A stretch of 64,000 bases of DNA, from assembly GCA_963971305.1 (NCBI GenBank), contig OZ020308.1, positions 19,687,092 to 19,751,091 on the forward strand, in the 5' to 3' direction. How positions within the stretch are numbered: position 1 is the stretch's first letter; the number at the start of each line of letters is the position of its first letter. The notes under the pieces were generated by a model. It was not told the origin of the DNA and searched no databases. It saw only the letters and a program-made list of their open reading frames with translations. A program made the translations under genes and the position numbers. Origin of the DNA: Arcuatula senhousia (Eukaryota; Mollusca; Bivalvia; Mytilida; Mytilidae). Below, in pieces: positions 23,773-34,652 of this stretch.

Positions 23773-24844
23773 CAAAATGAGGAAAACTGTCGCTATCACC
23801 AAACTGTTGTTACAACTGATGCAGCTGAAATGCCTGAAGAATCATATTTTTAAAAGTGTTGTTATTTCAAACTATTTCAGGGATAATTGTCGTACTTGAC
23901 ACACTAATGTAGTCAGATATATAAACGTGTACGGGGAAAATAGCATAGATTGATGTGTGCTGCATGTTCAAAATTTCTTAAATGGGGAGGAGTGTATACA
24001 TTTGTATAACACGTGAATAATGAAATAAACCCTAATTATACTTAATTTTATACTCTCCTATTTTGTTTTGCCATCCTGAATGGAATATTTAAAAAAAATA
24101 TCCCAATATTTATTCGATTTATATTTTTTATGCAACTTGACTTGTGACGGAAACTCGATCAGATCTCAAAATACGCGATAAAGATCCATAAGGACATTTG
24201 CCATAGTGAAACTGGGAAAGAAACCAAAGTGTCAATAAAATATAAATAAAAAAACTATTTTTTACATACAATTTTAGCAGACCGGATGTGGCGTCTGTGT
24301 GTGTCATTCGAAACATTTTTTTCTTGTAATAGCTTTATAGTTCTTTATATTAAGCGTTTTTGGTGTTGCTTTCATTTTGTTTCCATATATTAAGATTGTA
24401 ACGCGTTTTAAATATTCTGTATTTCATGGAACGTTTTCCACTCATGACCTCAAAATAGAAACAACGGAAGTGAATTTTTTGGTGGCGAACAATTTGGAAT
24501 AGCATGTACCTTAAACAAATACAATACTTTTTAAATTCTTTTACCTCCCTTGTTGATTATTTTTTTTTATTTTGCATGCTTTTATCTGAGACAAGCTCTT
24601 AACATATTTAAGATTGTCTGCATTGTATTACACAAAAAGATATAGGCAAAATGTATTTTATTACACGAATAGATATAGGCAAAGTAGATGAGAGTAAGGA
24701 AATCTGAATAGAAAAATAATATCGCTGTAATAAAAAAATAAAGACAGAATGTATCCATGGGACACGAATGCCCCCGCTTGCCTCAAATAAAAAAATGAAG
24801 TCTGATAGCTCTGGGAGTCGCTTAGGACGCATAGTTTATCATAC
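23773..24844. other. AT-rich sequence, nothing recognised
   Basis: Short frames only (62-74 codons, no motifs). No repeat boundary seen. Confidence 0.35.
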
Positions 24845-25085
24845 TTAACCATCATACCAAGTTTCAAAGCATTCTCATGTACGGTTTCTGAGAAAAGCTT
24901 GAGGGAAATTTTCATGATTTTGGTACATGTATCGATCCAGCCCCAAACAGGAAGTAGATGTTCGACAGGTCTAAAATACGCTAAGGACATAAAATTTGTC
25001 ATATTGAACAATCTTACCAAGTTTCAAGTCATTCCCATGTACGGTTTCTGAGAAAAGCTTGACGGAAATTTTCATGTCGATAATA
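24845..25085 (+). repeat. F5 core repeats, two units
   Basis: ACCAAGTTTCAAAGCATTCT (24856) recurs with few changes at 25016, a 160-bp spacing. Both continue through GAGAAAAGCTTGA.GGAAATTTTCATG. The same core followed by a tail is at 36915-37142. Here the sequence runs straight into PLE-B at about 25090. Confidence 0.6.
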
Positions 25086-25089
25086 ACCT

Positions 25090-26012
25090 TCCGCATAATC
25101 TGATTAAAAAGAGATTTGAATATTTGGTTAAATGGTGTTTTGACAAATCTAAAAGTGATTATATCTGTTCTAGAGTTTCAAAATCATTTATTAAATCATT
25201 TTTAGTAACGAGACTCAAAAAGGTTACTATAACTGGACTGATGCAGATACTATTACTGCTCTAAATTATTTGTTAGATAATATTTACATACGTTTTGGTA
25301 AACAAATTTATCGCCAAATTATTGGTATTCCTATGGGTACTAATTGTGCGCCACTTATAGCCGACCTTTTCTATACTGTTATGAATCAAAACTTATGGCT
25401 AAATTACAAAAAGACCCCAACAAACAGAACCTAATCGAAACTTTCAATTATACTTTTGGTATTCAGATGACATTCTTGCACTCAACAATCCTTCATTTTC
25501 TAATTTTATTACAGATATCTATCCTTCTGAATTAACCTTGAATAAATCTAACGTCACCGGTGATAGATGTCCTTTTTTAGATTTAGATTTAAGTATTATT
25601 GACGGTAAATTACAAACCAGAGTATATGATAAACGTGACGACTTTACCTTCCCTATTATAAATTTCCCTTTTCTTGAAGGAGATGTTCCACTAGCGCCGT
25701 CATACGGGGTTAACATTTCACAGTTAGTAAGATATGCTCGGATCTGCAGTGGTGTTTCTGATTTTAATAATAAAAACCGTTTTTTTACTGAAAAATTATT
25801 AAAACAAGGTTATCGATACCACAAATTAGTAGAATCTTTTTTCTAAATTCTTCCACAAGTATCGATCTCTTATTGAAAAATTTGATTGTACACGCCGTTT
25901 TCTCATAGTGAAAGGAATATCACATCCAGAATTTTATGGTAATCTTTTTATAAAGCGCACAAATTTAAAAGCAATCCATTAGAAATGAAAAATTGGCTTC
26001 AAAATCTATTTA
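25090..26012 (+). pseudogene. PLE-B reverse transcriptase, 5' portion of split copy
   Basis: Decayed Penelope-like reverse transcriptase of a second lineage. After about 170 bp of upstream coding remnant (LPHNLIKKRFEYL), shifted frames give LDNIYIRFGKQIYRQ, GIPMGTNCAPLIADLF, then a catalytic box altered to FWYSDDILALNN (serine in place of the usual Ile or Leu). A 102-codon open part (25538-25846) follows with LDLDLSIIDGKLQTRV, YDKRDDFTFP, EGDVPLAPSYGVNISQLV and KLLKQGYRYHKLV. The remainder reads FDCTRRFLIVKGISHPEFYG and KNWLQNLF, where the 10.1-kb insertion begins. At least three frame breaks. The element continues at 36158. Confidence 0.7.
26010..26012. other. Target-site duplication TTA, left
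   Basis: TTA directly before GGCACGAACC, repeated at 36155-36157 after the inverse terminus. A 3-bp TWA duplication is typical of PIF/Harbinger transposons. Confidence 0.6.
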
Positions 26013-26063
26013 GGCACGAACCATTTTCATACGGTGGGGGGGGGGGGGGGGGGCTGGGATTTT
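26013..26063 (+). repeat. Left terminal inverted repeat with (G)18
   Basis: GGCACGAACCATTTTC, ATAC, GGTG run, CTGGGATTTT. Matches 36109-36154 inverted. Confidence 0.75.
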
Positions 26064-26295
26064 ATAACCTGATATAATATTTTTTCTGTCCAAATCAAAG
26101 TTACAATTTTTTTTCTGCCCAAAGCAAAATCATATTTTTTTTCAGACAAGTTCAGATTTTTTATACATTTGATTTTCTATTCGTAAATTGGTCTTTTATC
26201 AATTGTGTGAATTAGGCCAGTTCTTGGACTAATTCATTCTCATTGTGGATACATTCATATTCAAAACATTCATATATTTCTTTCAGAAAAATGAG

Positions 26296-26320
26296 ATTGA
26301 ACCGTGTAACTTTCCCATTT
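26296..26320 (+). repeat. 25-bp inner inverted repeat, left
   Basis: Begins ATTGAACCGTGTAAC and ends TTTCCCATTT. A perfect inverted match lies at 32627-32651. Each copy abuts a heptamer minisatellite on its inner side. Confidence 0.75.
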
Positions 26321-26452
26321 ACACCATTCACGATTACACCATACACGATACACGATTGAGTGATACACCATACACCATTGACACATACACGATACACGAT
26401 TGAGCGATGCACGATACACGATACACTATACACGATACACGATAAAAACTTT
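26321..26452. repeat. Heptamer minisatellite (TACACGA/TACACCA), left
   Basis: Mixed TACACGA, TACACCA, TTGAGYGA and related heptamers. The same vocabulary is at 32490-32626. Confidence 0.75.
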
Positions 26453-27494
26453 ATATCAAATTCAAGAATGTTTGCTGAAACGAAAATACGATCATCTTGT
26501 TAAATTATCATATTAATATCTCTATTTACGTGGGGATTGCGACATTTATATCAATGAACTTCTCTATTATCTAGATATTTCTTAATTTAATCAAAACGGA
26601 CGTCAGATATTTTTTTATTTATATATTTGAATTAAATATAAAACTAAATGCCACGCCCGTGTCGCTTTTAATTTTTTGTTCAATCTTTCTGAGAGCTATA
26701 TATTCCAAAATCATGCTTTCTTTGGTCGTTTGATTCTAACTAGTTTAAAATTGCTTTCAATTTTAACCGTGTTCGTGAAAAAAAAAGTTTGCTTTATAGT
26801 ATATTTAACCAATTGTAAACCGTTTTAGTTTCCTAAATAAAGTATCAGTTTATTATTATAGTGAAAGAAAAAATGAAAAGTTTTTTTTTTCAATTTGTCA
26901 TGTCTTTCAGTTCTCGTCCTTGTCTGAGATGTGAACTCGTATAATTCAAGCTCTTTTCGTCTTCGTATACTTCGTCGGAATGTAGCTGTAAGACATAATA
27001 CTATCCGAACTAAATTCTATCCAGAGGAGAGTATTCAATGTGAAATATTTTCCTTAGGACACTATTTAATTGTAGAAAAGTTTCCACCCATATGAAAAAG
27101 TATCCACTGTTTAACCATTCATTCATCACAAAGAAGTGACATGTCGGAAAGTATCTTATGAGCATTTAATTTTGTCCACTTGTAAAACTGGTTTTTAAGT
27201 TGACACTGAACTGTTTTAACGTGTTCTTAATTTGATAATCCGTATCAGTTGTAATATTTTAATTAATATTCCCATATTTGACCAAATAAATAAGGCTACG
27301 ACCTGAAAAGGAAGGGGTATGTTGCATTATTGTAAAACTCATGATTTTTGCTCATGCTGCTGATTGCAACTTTCAGACAAAATAAGAGTAAAATGCAGTA
27401 CATTGTAACATAGATTTCGTCCAGACAAACACTTTGAATATTTTTCTCTTATGTTTTATAGTCTTCTTTGGGTTATTGAAACTATGAAATATTA
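26453..27494. other. AT-rich sequence, nothing recognised
   Basis: No motif-bearing frame. Lies between the left minisatellite and the 131-bp tandem. Confidence 0.35.
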
Positions 27495-27930
27495 GATAGT
27501 ATTTAATGATGAAATATTATCCTGGGGGATATTTAACTGTATAATTTCTAATTATGAAAAATTATCCTGTACATTGATAAAACATTAAACTTAAATTAAT
27601 TAATACTAGATGATTTATGGTCCTGGATAGTATTAATGATAAAATATTATCCTGGGGGATACATCTATTTAAACTGGATAATTTCTAATTATGAAAAATT
27701 ATCCTGGACATTGATAAAATCATTAAACTTTAATTAAATGCTATTAGATGGTCCAAGATAGTATTTAATGATGAACTATTATCCTGGGTAATATTATTTA
27801 ACTATTAAATATCACCCCGTATAATATTGATGATAATGTATCTATGATTCTGGGAATTAAGTTTGGTAATATTAAACTGGATAATTTCTAATTATGAAAA
27901 AATATCCTAGATATTATTTGTCAATGAAAT
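27495..27930. repeat. Degenerate 131-bp tandem repeat, ~3 units
   Basis: GATAGTATTTAATGATGAAA..TTATCCTGGG recurs at 27495, 27626 and 27757. Within each unit AATTATGAAAAATTATCCTG follows. The spacing is 131 bp and units differ by small indels. Confidence 0.65.
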
Positions 27931-28694
27931 ATTGTCCAGGGAGAAATTCAACAATCAAATATCATTCTTGATTTTATTTTTAACTTAAATAGAATAGATT
28001 ATAGGGATAATCTGTAAAAAGAAATCGTGACCTTTTTGTGAGTTATTTGGTACTACAAAGCTCCATTTCTCATTGATTTGATATCACCTACATGTAAGTG
28101 AACACTTTTCAGACAATATCAAGTTAAGAAGGACACAATTTGATAGCAATGGAAAACATTTTATAATATGAAAGTATCTCTGGAGAATATTTAATATTAA
28201 ATGTTTTCCAAAGGAAAATATTTCACAGGGGATGCAATTGAATGTTACATAGCGACTACAGGAATAAAATTATATCGACAGTATTATTCATCTGTCTCTT
28301 TCATATGCCGACGGAACATCCCACTGAGACCTGCCATGTCGTGCATAGCATTCGAATAAACAGACAATAAACACATAAATGGATTCATGGATTCAGGCAT
28401 AGTCCGGCATTATGTGAGACAAATAAATAATTTTCAATTCTCTTTCAAGAAAGCTTTATCAAACATTCGTATGATCTATCTTTAAAAAGATGTGCATTTT
28501 TATATAAATTTGGGATTTCAATCACTTACAGCCGATTGGAAAACGATATTTTGCATATTTTCTAGAAATAAACGTTAAAAATTAAGGAAACATTTACGCT
28601 AAAATACTTTTTTGTGCTTCAAATGTTTTTATCATTTACTCCTTTACAATTTCTAGCTTTAAATTTGTATACCATGCGTCCAGATTTTTTACAG
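27931..28694. other. AT-rich sequence, nothing recognised
   Basis: No tandem or inverted structure beyond remnants of the ATTATCCTGG phrase. Confidence 0.3.
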
Positions 28695-28826
28695 GAACCT
28701 TTTGACTTTGAAAAACGGCGAAATCTGTGTTTGGACGCCGTAAGGAAGAACGGACGTTCTTTGCCTTTATTATGTGACTTCACTCGGGTGTGGAAGTATG
28801 AAGGACAGAAATCTGTATTATTATAA
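28695..28826 (+). CDS. Possible terminal exon, product unknown
   Basis: A textbook acceptor (CCAGATTTTTTACAG) precedes 43 open codons in phase 0. They start EPFDFEKRRNLCLDAV, include NGRSLPLLCDF and end at a TAA. The composition (Arg, Asp, Leu, Cys) is unlike the Ile/Asn/Lys/Phe-rich chance frames around it. No upstream exon was found, and it lies inside the 10.1-kb insertion. It may be a remnant of a captured or transposon gene, or chance. Confidence 0.25.
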   Translation, partial: EPFDFEKRRNLCLDAVRKNGRSLPLLCDFTRVWKYEGQKSVLL

Positions 28827-28959
28827 AATTCATTTAATTTATCTCATATTTTAATAAGACGAGAAAACTTTTCTGTTTTTATTTTCGATAAAAGGAAAGT
28901 ACGTCACATTATGTTAACAAATCAAAGTTTCCGTAACAGTTTTCTGGGCAGCAAATACC

Positions 28960-29200
28960 AACAAACATGTGGGGGGAGGGGGTTGTTAGTATACGAATGG
29001 CGAATTCTGACGTCGGGTCTGTGCTAAATAAATAGAGCATTTTCCCTAGGTGGCTTAATGGGATGGTTTTCGTGCGTCGGGCTTGTCTGGTAATATACTC
29101 TGAAACTGAGCTATACTGTTTACTAGAGTTCCATGTTTTTTGCACGTGAAAGAACCCTTTGTTGTCTATATAGGCTAAATTATCCGCCTCTATCCACCCT
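28960..29200 (-). repeat. Diverged copy of the 38.3-kb molluscan dispersed repeat
   Basis: Minus strand has GTTCTTTCACGTGCA, a CCACCTAGGG block and AGCACAGACCCGACGTCAGAAT, in the same order as 38570-38755. The 100-codon frame here reads through the repeat and shares only STDPTSE with the frame at 38541. Confidence 0.55.
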
Positions 29201-29740
29201 CCACTTTTCAATCAAAGCGATCTATTTTTTTTTCTAATAGTTTGATAATGTGGAGAATTTCCATGCCTTTAAATAATTTCATGTTTTACAAATAGTTGTG
29301 ATAAGTTTGTCTGAAAGCCATAATTATGATTAGGATTTTTCGGGAGAGGGGACTTTTTTCCTGTGACTTTATTTCATTATTTTTTTACTTGACCTACATG
29401 TATTTCATGTTTTTCTTATATTTTTTTTAATTTTGAGAAGAAATCTTCTTCGTTTGATGTTTATTCATTTTAAAATTTCTTGCTTAATTAAGACTAATAG
29501 CATCTCAACTGTTACACTTTTTTTCTCTTAGAAAATGTATTGGTGCTTTGTCTATTCAGTTAACTTCACCAGTGGCCCTCTATTTATCATGCAAAAAGCC
29601 TAGCAAAATCTTAATGAACAATTTCCAATTTTGAAAATACACGGAAAATAATTACAACGTAGTCCGAAACATAAAATATTTAAAATCTCCATCAGCAGCA
29701 CCAGTGTTTCAAAAATAAAATTACAAGAAATTGAAATTCT
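29201..29740. other. AT-rich sequence, nothing recognised
   Basis: Poly-T rich; no frame or repeat of note. Confidence 0.3.
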
Positions 29741-29800
29741 GGTTTTATAAATTAAAGACTTTTCAGAGGCGCTCTCATCAAAATGTTGTAAATTCTATTA
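29741..29800 (-). repeat. Retrozyme-unit remnant
   Basis: AAAGACTTTTCAGAGGCGCTCTC..CAAAATGTTG parallels the unit around the ribozyme start, but the core is destroyed. Confidence 0.4.
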
Positions 29801-31462
29801 CAACTTGAAATTTTGTTTCTTTTGTCCATCTTGCATGTATATATCCCGTATACATTGATCAGTGCATGATTATACAGGTAATTGCTAATTAGTTCGTCTG
29901 CTACCGGGTCAGGTATTTAGGTATTTAGTACACATGTAATATACATGTCATTTAAATAACATCCTGTCTCGTGCGTCTCACAGCGGGGATTAACACAAAA
30001 TATTAGCGAATTAAATTCACAGCATGAAATTTAATATACACAAGTACGCTTTAAAAACAAAACAACGCTAAACTTTCTTCAAACCGCAAAATAAAATAAA
30101 ATCAAATCAAAATCGTTTTGTTTGTCCGCCTAATGTTTGCTATAAAAACAATCTTCTATCTTACCGTCTAATTTTACTTTTTAGATTTCAATATTCTTAT
30201 TCCATATTTTTTATTTCACACCTTAATATCATAATAATAATCTTTTAATTTTTGTTTTTTTTTTCTGTTAGAAATGAAAGTGATTATAAAAGTCATAGAC
30301 GAATTGAATTGATGCAAAAAGTAAAATTTTGTTAATAAGTATAGTTAGCTTAAAAAATATACGGAGCGTAACATGCAGTAATTTAGAGTTCTGAAATTCA
30401 TACTAAAGCAACACTTTATAAAGCATGATCTTGAAATTGTTATGTTAAAACTGAGACAATAATTTTTCCCGGGTTATGATCTTTAATTTGAATTATTTAT
30501 CCCGTAAAAAATCCAAGCCTTCGGTAGAGTAGAAAATTTAAATTCTTTGTTAACTTAGCAGTTCATTATAGTTTTAGGACCGCTCGGCAGCTCTGGCTCG
30601 GTCGATACACATTGCATGAGGAATAAGAATATTGGAATCTAATTCTTAAATTTAAAATTGGAAAGTAAGAAAGGGGAATCCACACCTTTTTGGCTTTCCA
30701 TATTGGATAGCTACATGTCTCCAAATTAATAATTTTCCTCATCTTATTTAAAATAGTAACTTACATTTCTATATGAATATTAAATAATCCACGCGCATAC
30801 ATGTTTAAATATTATTCACAACTGTATCATTTTTTGTGTCCTTCTGACACCGTGTGGTCAAATTATTTTAAAATACCCTTTTATTTATTTTCAATGATGC
30901 GTGAAAAAAGGTAAGACAAAAGTCACAAAGTTTAATCGGTACAGACAAAATACATGTAGCAATATACTTGGATAATATATAGGTCTAAGATGTAGCTATT
31001 TATATAAATATTTATAAATAATGATATTTCATTTTTTTAGTGATTTTTGTGAATTACTGCGACGAATCTTTACACACTCTAAAATTGAAAAGGGGGGGGG
31101 GGTTACAAATTATCTGTTCTCTGTAACCACTCGATTTAGATGTGGCGTGTATAGTGCTGGTTGCTCTAATAGTCAATCCTTCCGTCTGGCATCCATTTCG
31201 TCCGTAATAAGTTTTTCATATCCCGGTCGCTATATACAGTTTCGAAGAAGGCTAAGATAGCTAGAAGTCGGAAATTTCTCAAAAAAGTAGGTTTTTTGTC
31301 ATTGATTGTTTTTGTCCAAGTTTCTTAAGGTTCATTACTTCAAATAAAAAGACCTCCGATAATAATTAAACATTTCTGTCTGATTCTACGGTTCATGCTT
31401 AATGTCCATTATTATGACTCCGATCTTTTGAATTTAAGACACTATTTTCGTCACGTAATTTG
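29801..31462. other. AT-rich sequence with a G11 run
   Basis: Contains a G run near 31091-31101 and a 79-codon plus frame (31021-31260) without motif. No repeat boundary recognised. Confidence 0.3.
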
Positions 31463-31667
31463 CTCATAGGAATTCTGACTGATGGGTATTTATAGTCGCG
31501 ACTAGGGGAAAGCCCCTCTGCGTCGACTTATACCAATCGGTATAGACTCGCTATGTGCCATGGGTCGTCCAGCCCATGACACACCACCGCCAGTGTTAGC
31601 TGCTCCAGAGTATCCTTTGTTGTCGCTGGAGCAGGGCCCGTCTTCATAGGAATTTCTCATAGGAATT
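31463..31667. mobile_element. ~170-bp GC-rich three-hairpin insert between 12-bp direct repeats
   Basis: CTCATAGGAATT occurs at 31463-31474 and 31656-31667, with a near copy (CTTCATAGGAATTT) at 31642. Between are three stem-loops: GGGG/CCCC extended by GTCG/CGAC-type flanks (31490-31525), CATGGG/CCCATG (31559-31578), and a perfect 9-bp CTGCTCCAG/CTGGAGCAG (31600-31634). GC content is far above the surroundings. It looks like a retro-inserted structured RNA or a SINE; I do not recognise the source. Confidence 0.5.
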
Positions 31668-31711
31668 AAGGTACAGAATCTTTTTTTATTAAAATCACCC
31701 GTTCTAAGGTA

Positions 31712-31922
31712 GCAACCATTTGATTTTTATTGGGTAAATGGCTATCATTTTCGTCCTGCCTTTTTATTTTCAGAAAAAAACTGAGCCTGGATTTTTTTTG
31801 CGAGCTTGTGCGTGCCAATTTTTTTTCATTTTTAAAGCTCATTTTCAGGCAAAACAACCATCCTGCCTTTTTTTCTAATTTAAAGCACCATAGCCCCCCC
31901 CCCTTAAATCAAATGGTCGGTC
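31712..31922. mobile_element. Small MITE with C-run terminus
   Basis: GCAACCATTTGATTT at left and its inverse with GGTCGGTCCC at right, and a C run beside the right arm. The plan resembles the 10.1-kb element's ends. An 83-codon frame (31730-31981) crosses it and is probably not a gene. Confidence 0.45.
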
Positions 31923-32489
31923 CCGAAGGATTATTGTATTCTAAACTACCTAATCATATCAACGAACGGATAGAACCATAAACCATTTGATAAGGTAGTT
32001 AAGAGAGGTATACTTTCTCGTTTCAAAGTGAAATAAACAAGAAATGTTTGAGTAGACGACCATTTTATACTGAGGAGGGCGGGAATGGCAGTTAGATCGA
32101 GTCAGATTATTTATTTTCAAAATAAAGAAAATTGATCAAGAATATTTATTACCTACAAAGATACTAAGGAATCTAGGGACGGATTATTCATCTTAATTCT
32201 TTGATGCAGAGGTCAGATTAATTTTTCCATCTTTTCCAGGCCATAATATAGCATGACATCACTCTTTTTTCCTCAATAATCGTGATTCAGTCAGATCTAG
32301 TCCGTTTTGGGGGTACGGGATTTCAAAAGACACAATTTGTTCATTAAGATTTTAATATTGTTTTTGCTGTTAAGAATATTTATTTTGTTCAATCGCTTTC
32401 TTCGATAGATTTAATTCGCTCGTTGAATGATTCTGAAAAAAAACAAACGAAACGAAATTGAGTTGTAGACCAATTGGAATGCTAGGCTA

Positions 32490-32626
32490 TCGTGTATACA
32501 CGATACACGATACACCATTGGGTTTTCATCACACGATACACGATTGACCGATACACGATACACCATTACACCATACACCATACACGATTGACCGATACAC
32601 GATACACCATTACACCATACACGATA
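32490..32626. repeat. Heptamer minisatellite, right
   Basis: TACACGA, TACACCA, TTACACCA and TTGACCGA units, same vocabulary as 26321-26452. It ends at the inverted 25-bp repeat. Confidence 0.75.
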
Positions 32627-32651
32627 AAATGGGAAAGTTACACGGTTCAAT
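32627..32651 (-). repeat. 25-bp inner inverted repeat, right
   Basis: Perfect inverse of 26296-26320. Together they bound a 6.36-kb segment whose inner edges carry the minisatellites. Confidence 0.75.
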
Positions 32652-33062
32652 AGCTGTATGTGGAATATGTCAAACAAACTCTCATTAGGATATGAAAATG
32701 AAATGTACATTGGACTTTTGTATTTTGATTTAGAACCATGCATATATATTAAAAAAATTATTATATTCTAGACATTCATATATATTATCAAATTCGAATA
32801 ATCTTGCATTCTGCAGTTTCTGTGGAATCCAATGGAGCATGAACATAAACACGTTAGAGATAGCTATAAATAGACCATGCATAAATATCACAAGGCTATG
32901 GAATTTATCAAAAACTCTGATGAATCCGTGTGTATATTCAATTCAATAGCTCTGTAATTAAAACACCTTGCGACGCTTCATACATTGTGTTAGCAGAATA
33001 AGTTGTAATTGTACTTCACAGGGAAAAGTAACACTACCCAAACGAAAGCTCTTCTTTTGAGG

Positions 33063-33158
33063 AGCCTAGGATGGTGTAGTGGTTACAACCTCTGTTCTGT
33101 TAGCTAGGCGCATACGCCGTAGATGTCCCAAATGTTGTGAGTTCGATCCTCGCTGAGG
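33063..33158 (+). ncRNA. tRNA-related Pol III module, unit 1
   Basis: A box TGGTGTAGTGG (33072-33082) and B box GAGTTCGATCC (33139-33149) at tRNA-like spacing. The T arm GTGAG/CTCGC pairs and a GGCG/CGCC hairpin lies between the boxes. The acceptor arms pair poorly, so this is tRNA-derived (SINE-head-like) rather than a functional tRNA. The next TTTT run is about 40 nt downstream. Confidence 0.55.
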
Positions 33159-33527
33159 GCACTCAAAAATCAAAATCTGTTTGTCAGATGATTTTCAGGG
33201 TTGAAATTACAGTAACATTGTTTGATTATATTCTAGACATTCATATATATTATCAAATTCGAATAATCTTGCATTCTGCAGTTTCTGTGGAATCCAATGG
33301 AGCATGAACATAAACACGTTAGAGATAGCTATAAATAGACCATGCATAAATATCACAAGGCTATGGAATTTATCAAAAACTCTGATGAATCCGTGTGTAT
33401 ATTCAATTCAATAGCTCTGTAATTAAAACACCTTGCGACGCTTCATACATTGTGTTAGCAGAATAAGTTGTAATTGTACTTCACAGGGAAAAGTAACACT
33501 ACCCAAACGAAAGCTCTTCTTTTGAGG

Positions 33528-33623
33528 AGCCTAGGATGGTGTAGTGGTTACAACCTCTGTTCTGTTAGCTAGGCGCATACGCCGTAGATGTCCCAAATGT
33601 TGTGAGTTCGATCCTCGCTGAGG
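33528..33623 (+). ncRNA. tRNA-related Pol III module, unit 2
   Basis: Identical module 465 bp on, A box at 33537. Confidence 0.55.
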
Positions 33624-33992
33624 GCACTCAAAAATCAAAATCTGTTTGTCAGATGATTTTCAGGGTTGAAATTACAGTAACATTGTTTGATTATATTCTA
33701 GACATTCATATATATTATCAAATTCGAATAATCTTGCATTCTGCAGTTTCTGTGGAATCCAATGGAGCATGAACATAAACACGTTAGAGATAGCTATAAA
33801 TAGACCATGCATAAATATCACAAGGCTATGGAATTTATCAAAAACTCTGATGAATCCGTGTGTATATTCAATTCAATAGCTCTGTAATTAAAACACCTTG
33901 CGACGCTTCATACATTGTGTTAGCAGAATAAGTTGTAATTGTACTTCACAGGGAAAAGTAACACTACCCAAACGAAAGCTCTTCTTTTGAGG

Positions 33993-34088
33993 AGCCTAGG
34001 ATGGTGTAGTGGTTACAACCTCTGTTCTGTTAGCTAGGCGCATACGCCGTAGATGTCCCAAATGTTGTGAGTTCGATCCTCGCTGAGG
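33993..34088 (+). ncRNA. tRNA-related Pol III module, unit 3
   Basis: Identical module, A box at 34002. Confidence 0.55.
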
Positions 34089-34457
34089 GCACTCAAAAAT
34101 CAAAATCTGTTTGTCAGATGATTTTCAGGGTTGAAATTACAGTAACATTGTTTGATTATATTCTAGACATTCATATATATTATCAAATTCGAATAATCTT
34201 GCATTCTGCAGTTTCTGTGGAATCCAATGGAGCATGAACATAAACACGTTAGAGATAGCTATAAATAGACCATGCATAAATATCACAAGGCTATGGAATT
34301 TATCAAAAACTCTGATGAATCCGTGTGTATATTCAATTCAATAGCTCTGTAATTAAAACACCTTGCGACGCTTCATACATTGTGTTAGCAGAATAAGTTG
34401 TAATTGTACTTCACAGGGAAAAGTAACACTACCCAAACGAAAGCTCTTCTTTTGAGG

Positions 34458-34553
34458 AGCCTAGGATGGTGTAGTGGTTACAACCTCTGTTCTGTTAGCT
34501 AGGCGCATACGCCGTAGATGTCCCAAATGTTGTGAGTTCGATCCTCGCTGAGG
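34458..34553 (+). ncRNA. tRNA-related Pol III module, unit 4
   Basis: Identical module, A box at 34467. Confidence 0.55.
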
Positions 34554-34652
34554 GCACTCAAAAATCAAAATCTGTTTGTCAGATGATTTTCAGGGTTGAA
34601 ATTACAGTAACATTGTTTGATTATATTCTAGACATTCATATATTAAAAAAAT

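Larger units (their letters stand above)
32766..34636 (+). repeat. 465-bp tandem array, four identical units
   Basis: TTCTAGACAT occurs at 32766, 33231, 33696, 34161 and 34626. The four full units look identical base for base, with a few bases of a fifth. The array is flanked on both sides by ATATTAAAAAAAT (32745-32758 and about 34640-34652). Each unit carries a tRNA-like Pol III module. Zero divergence means very recent amplification, gene conversion or an assembly repeat error. Confidence 0.85.

Noticed and set aside
26321..26452. Interstitial telomeric repeat
   Set aside because: Heptamers are TACACGA/TACACCA, not TTAGGG, the usual molluscan telomere unit.
33050..33085. Hammerhead half (GAAA plus hairpin) in the 465-bp unit
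   Set aside because: The A15.1-U16.1 pair is missing after stem III, and the unit's CTGATGA is ~175 bp upstream without a stem II.
33063..34553. Four functional tRNA genes
   Set aside because: A and B boxes and a T arm are present, but acceptor arms do not pair well and no convincing anticodon arm forms. Called tRNA-related instead.
32766..34636. CRISPR array
   Set aside because: Units are 465 bp and fully identical with no spacer/repeat alternation, in eukaryotic DNA.
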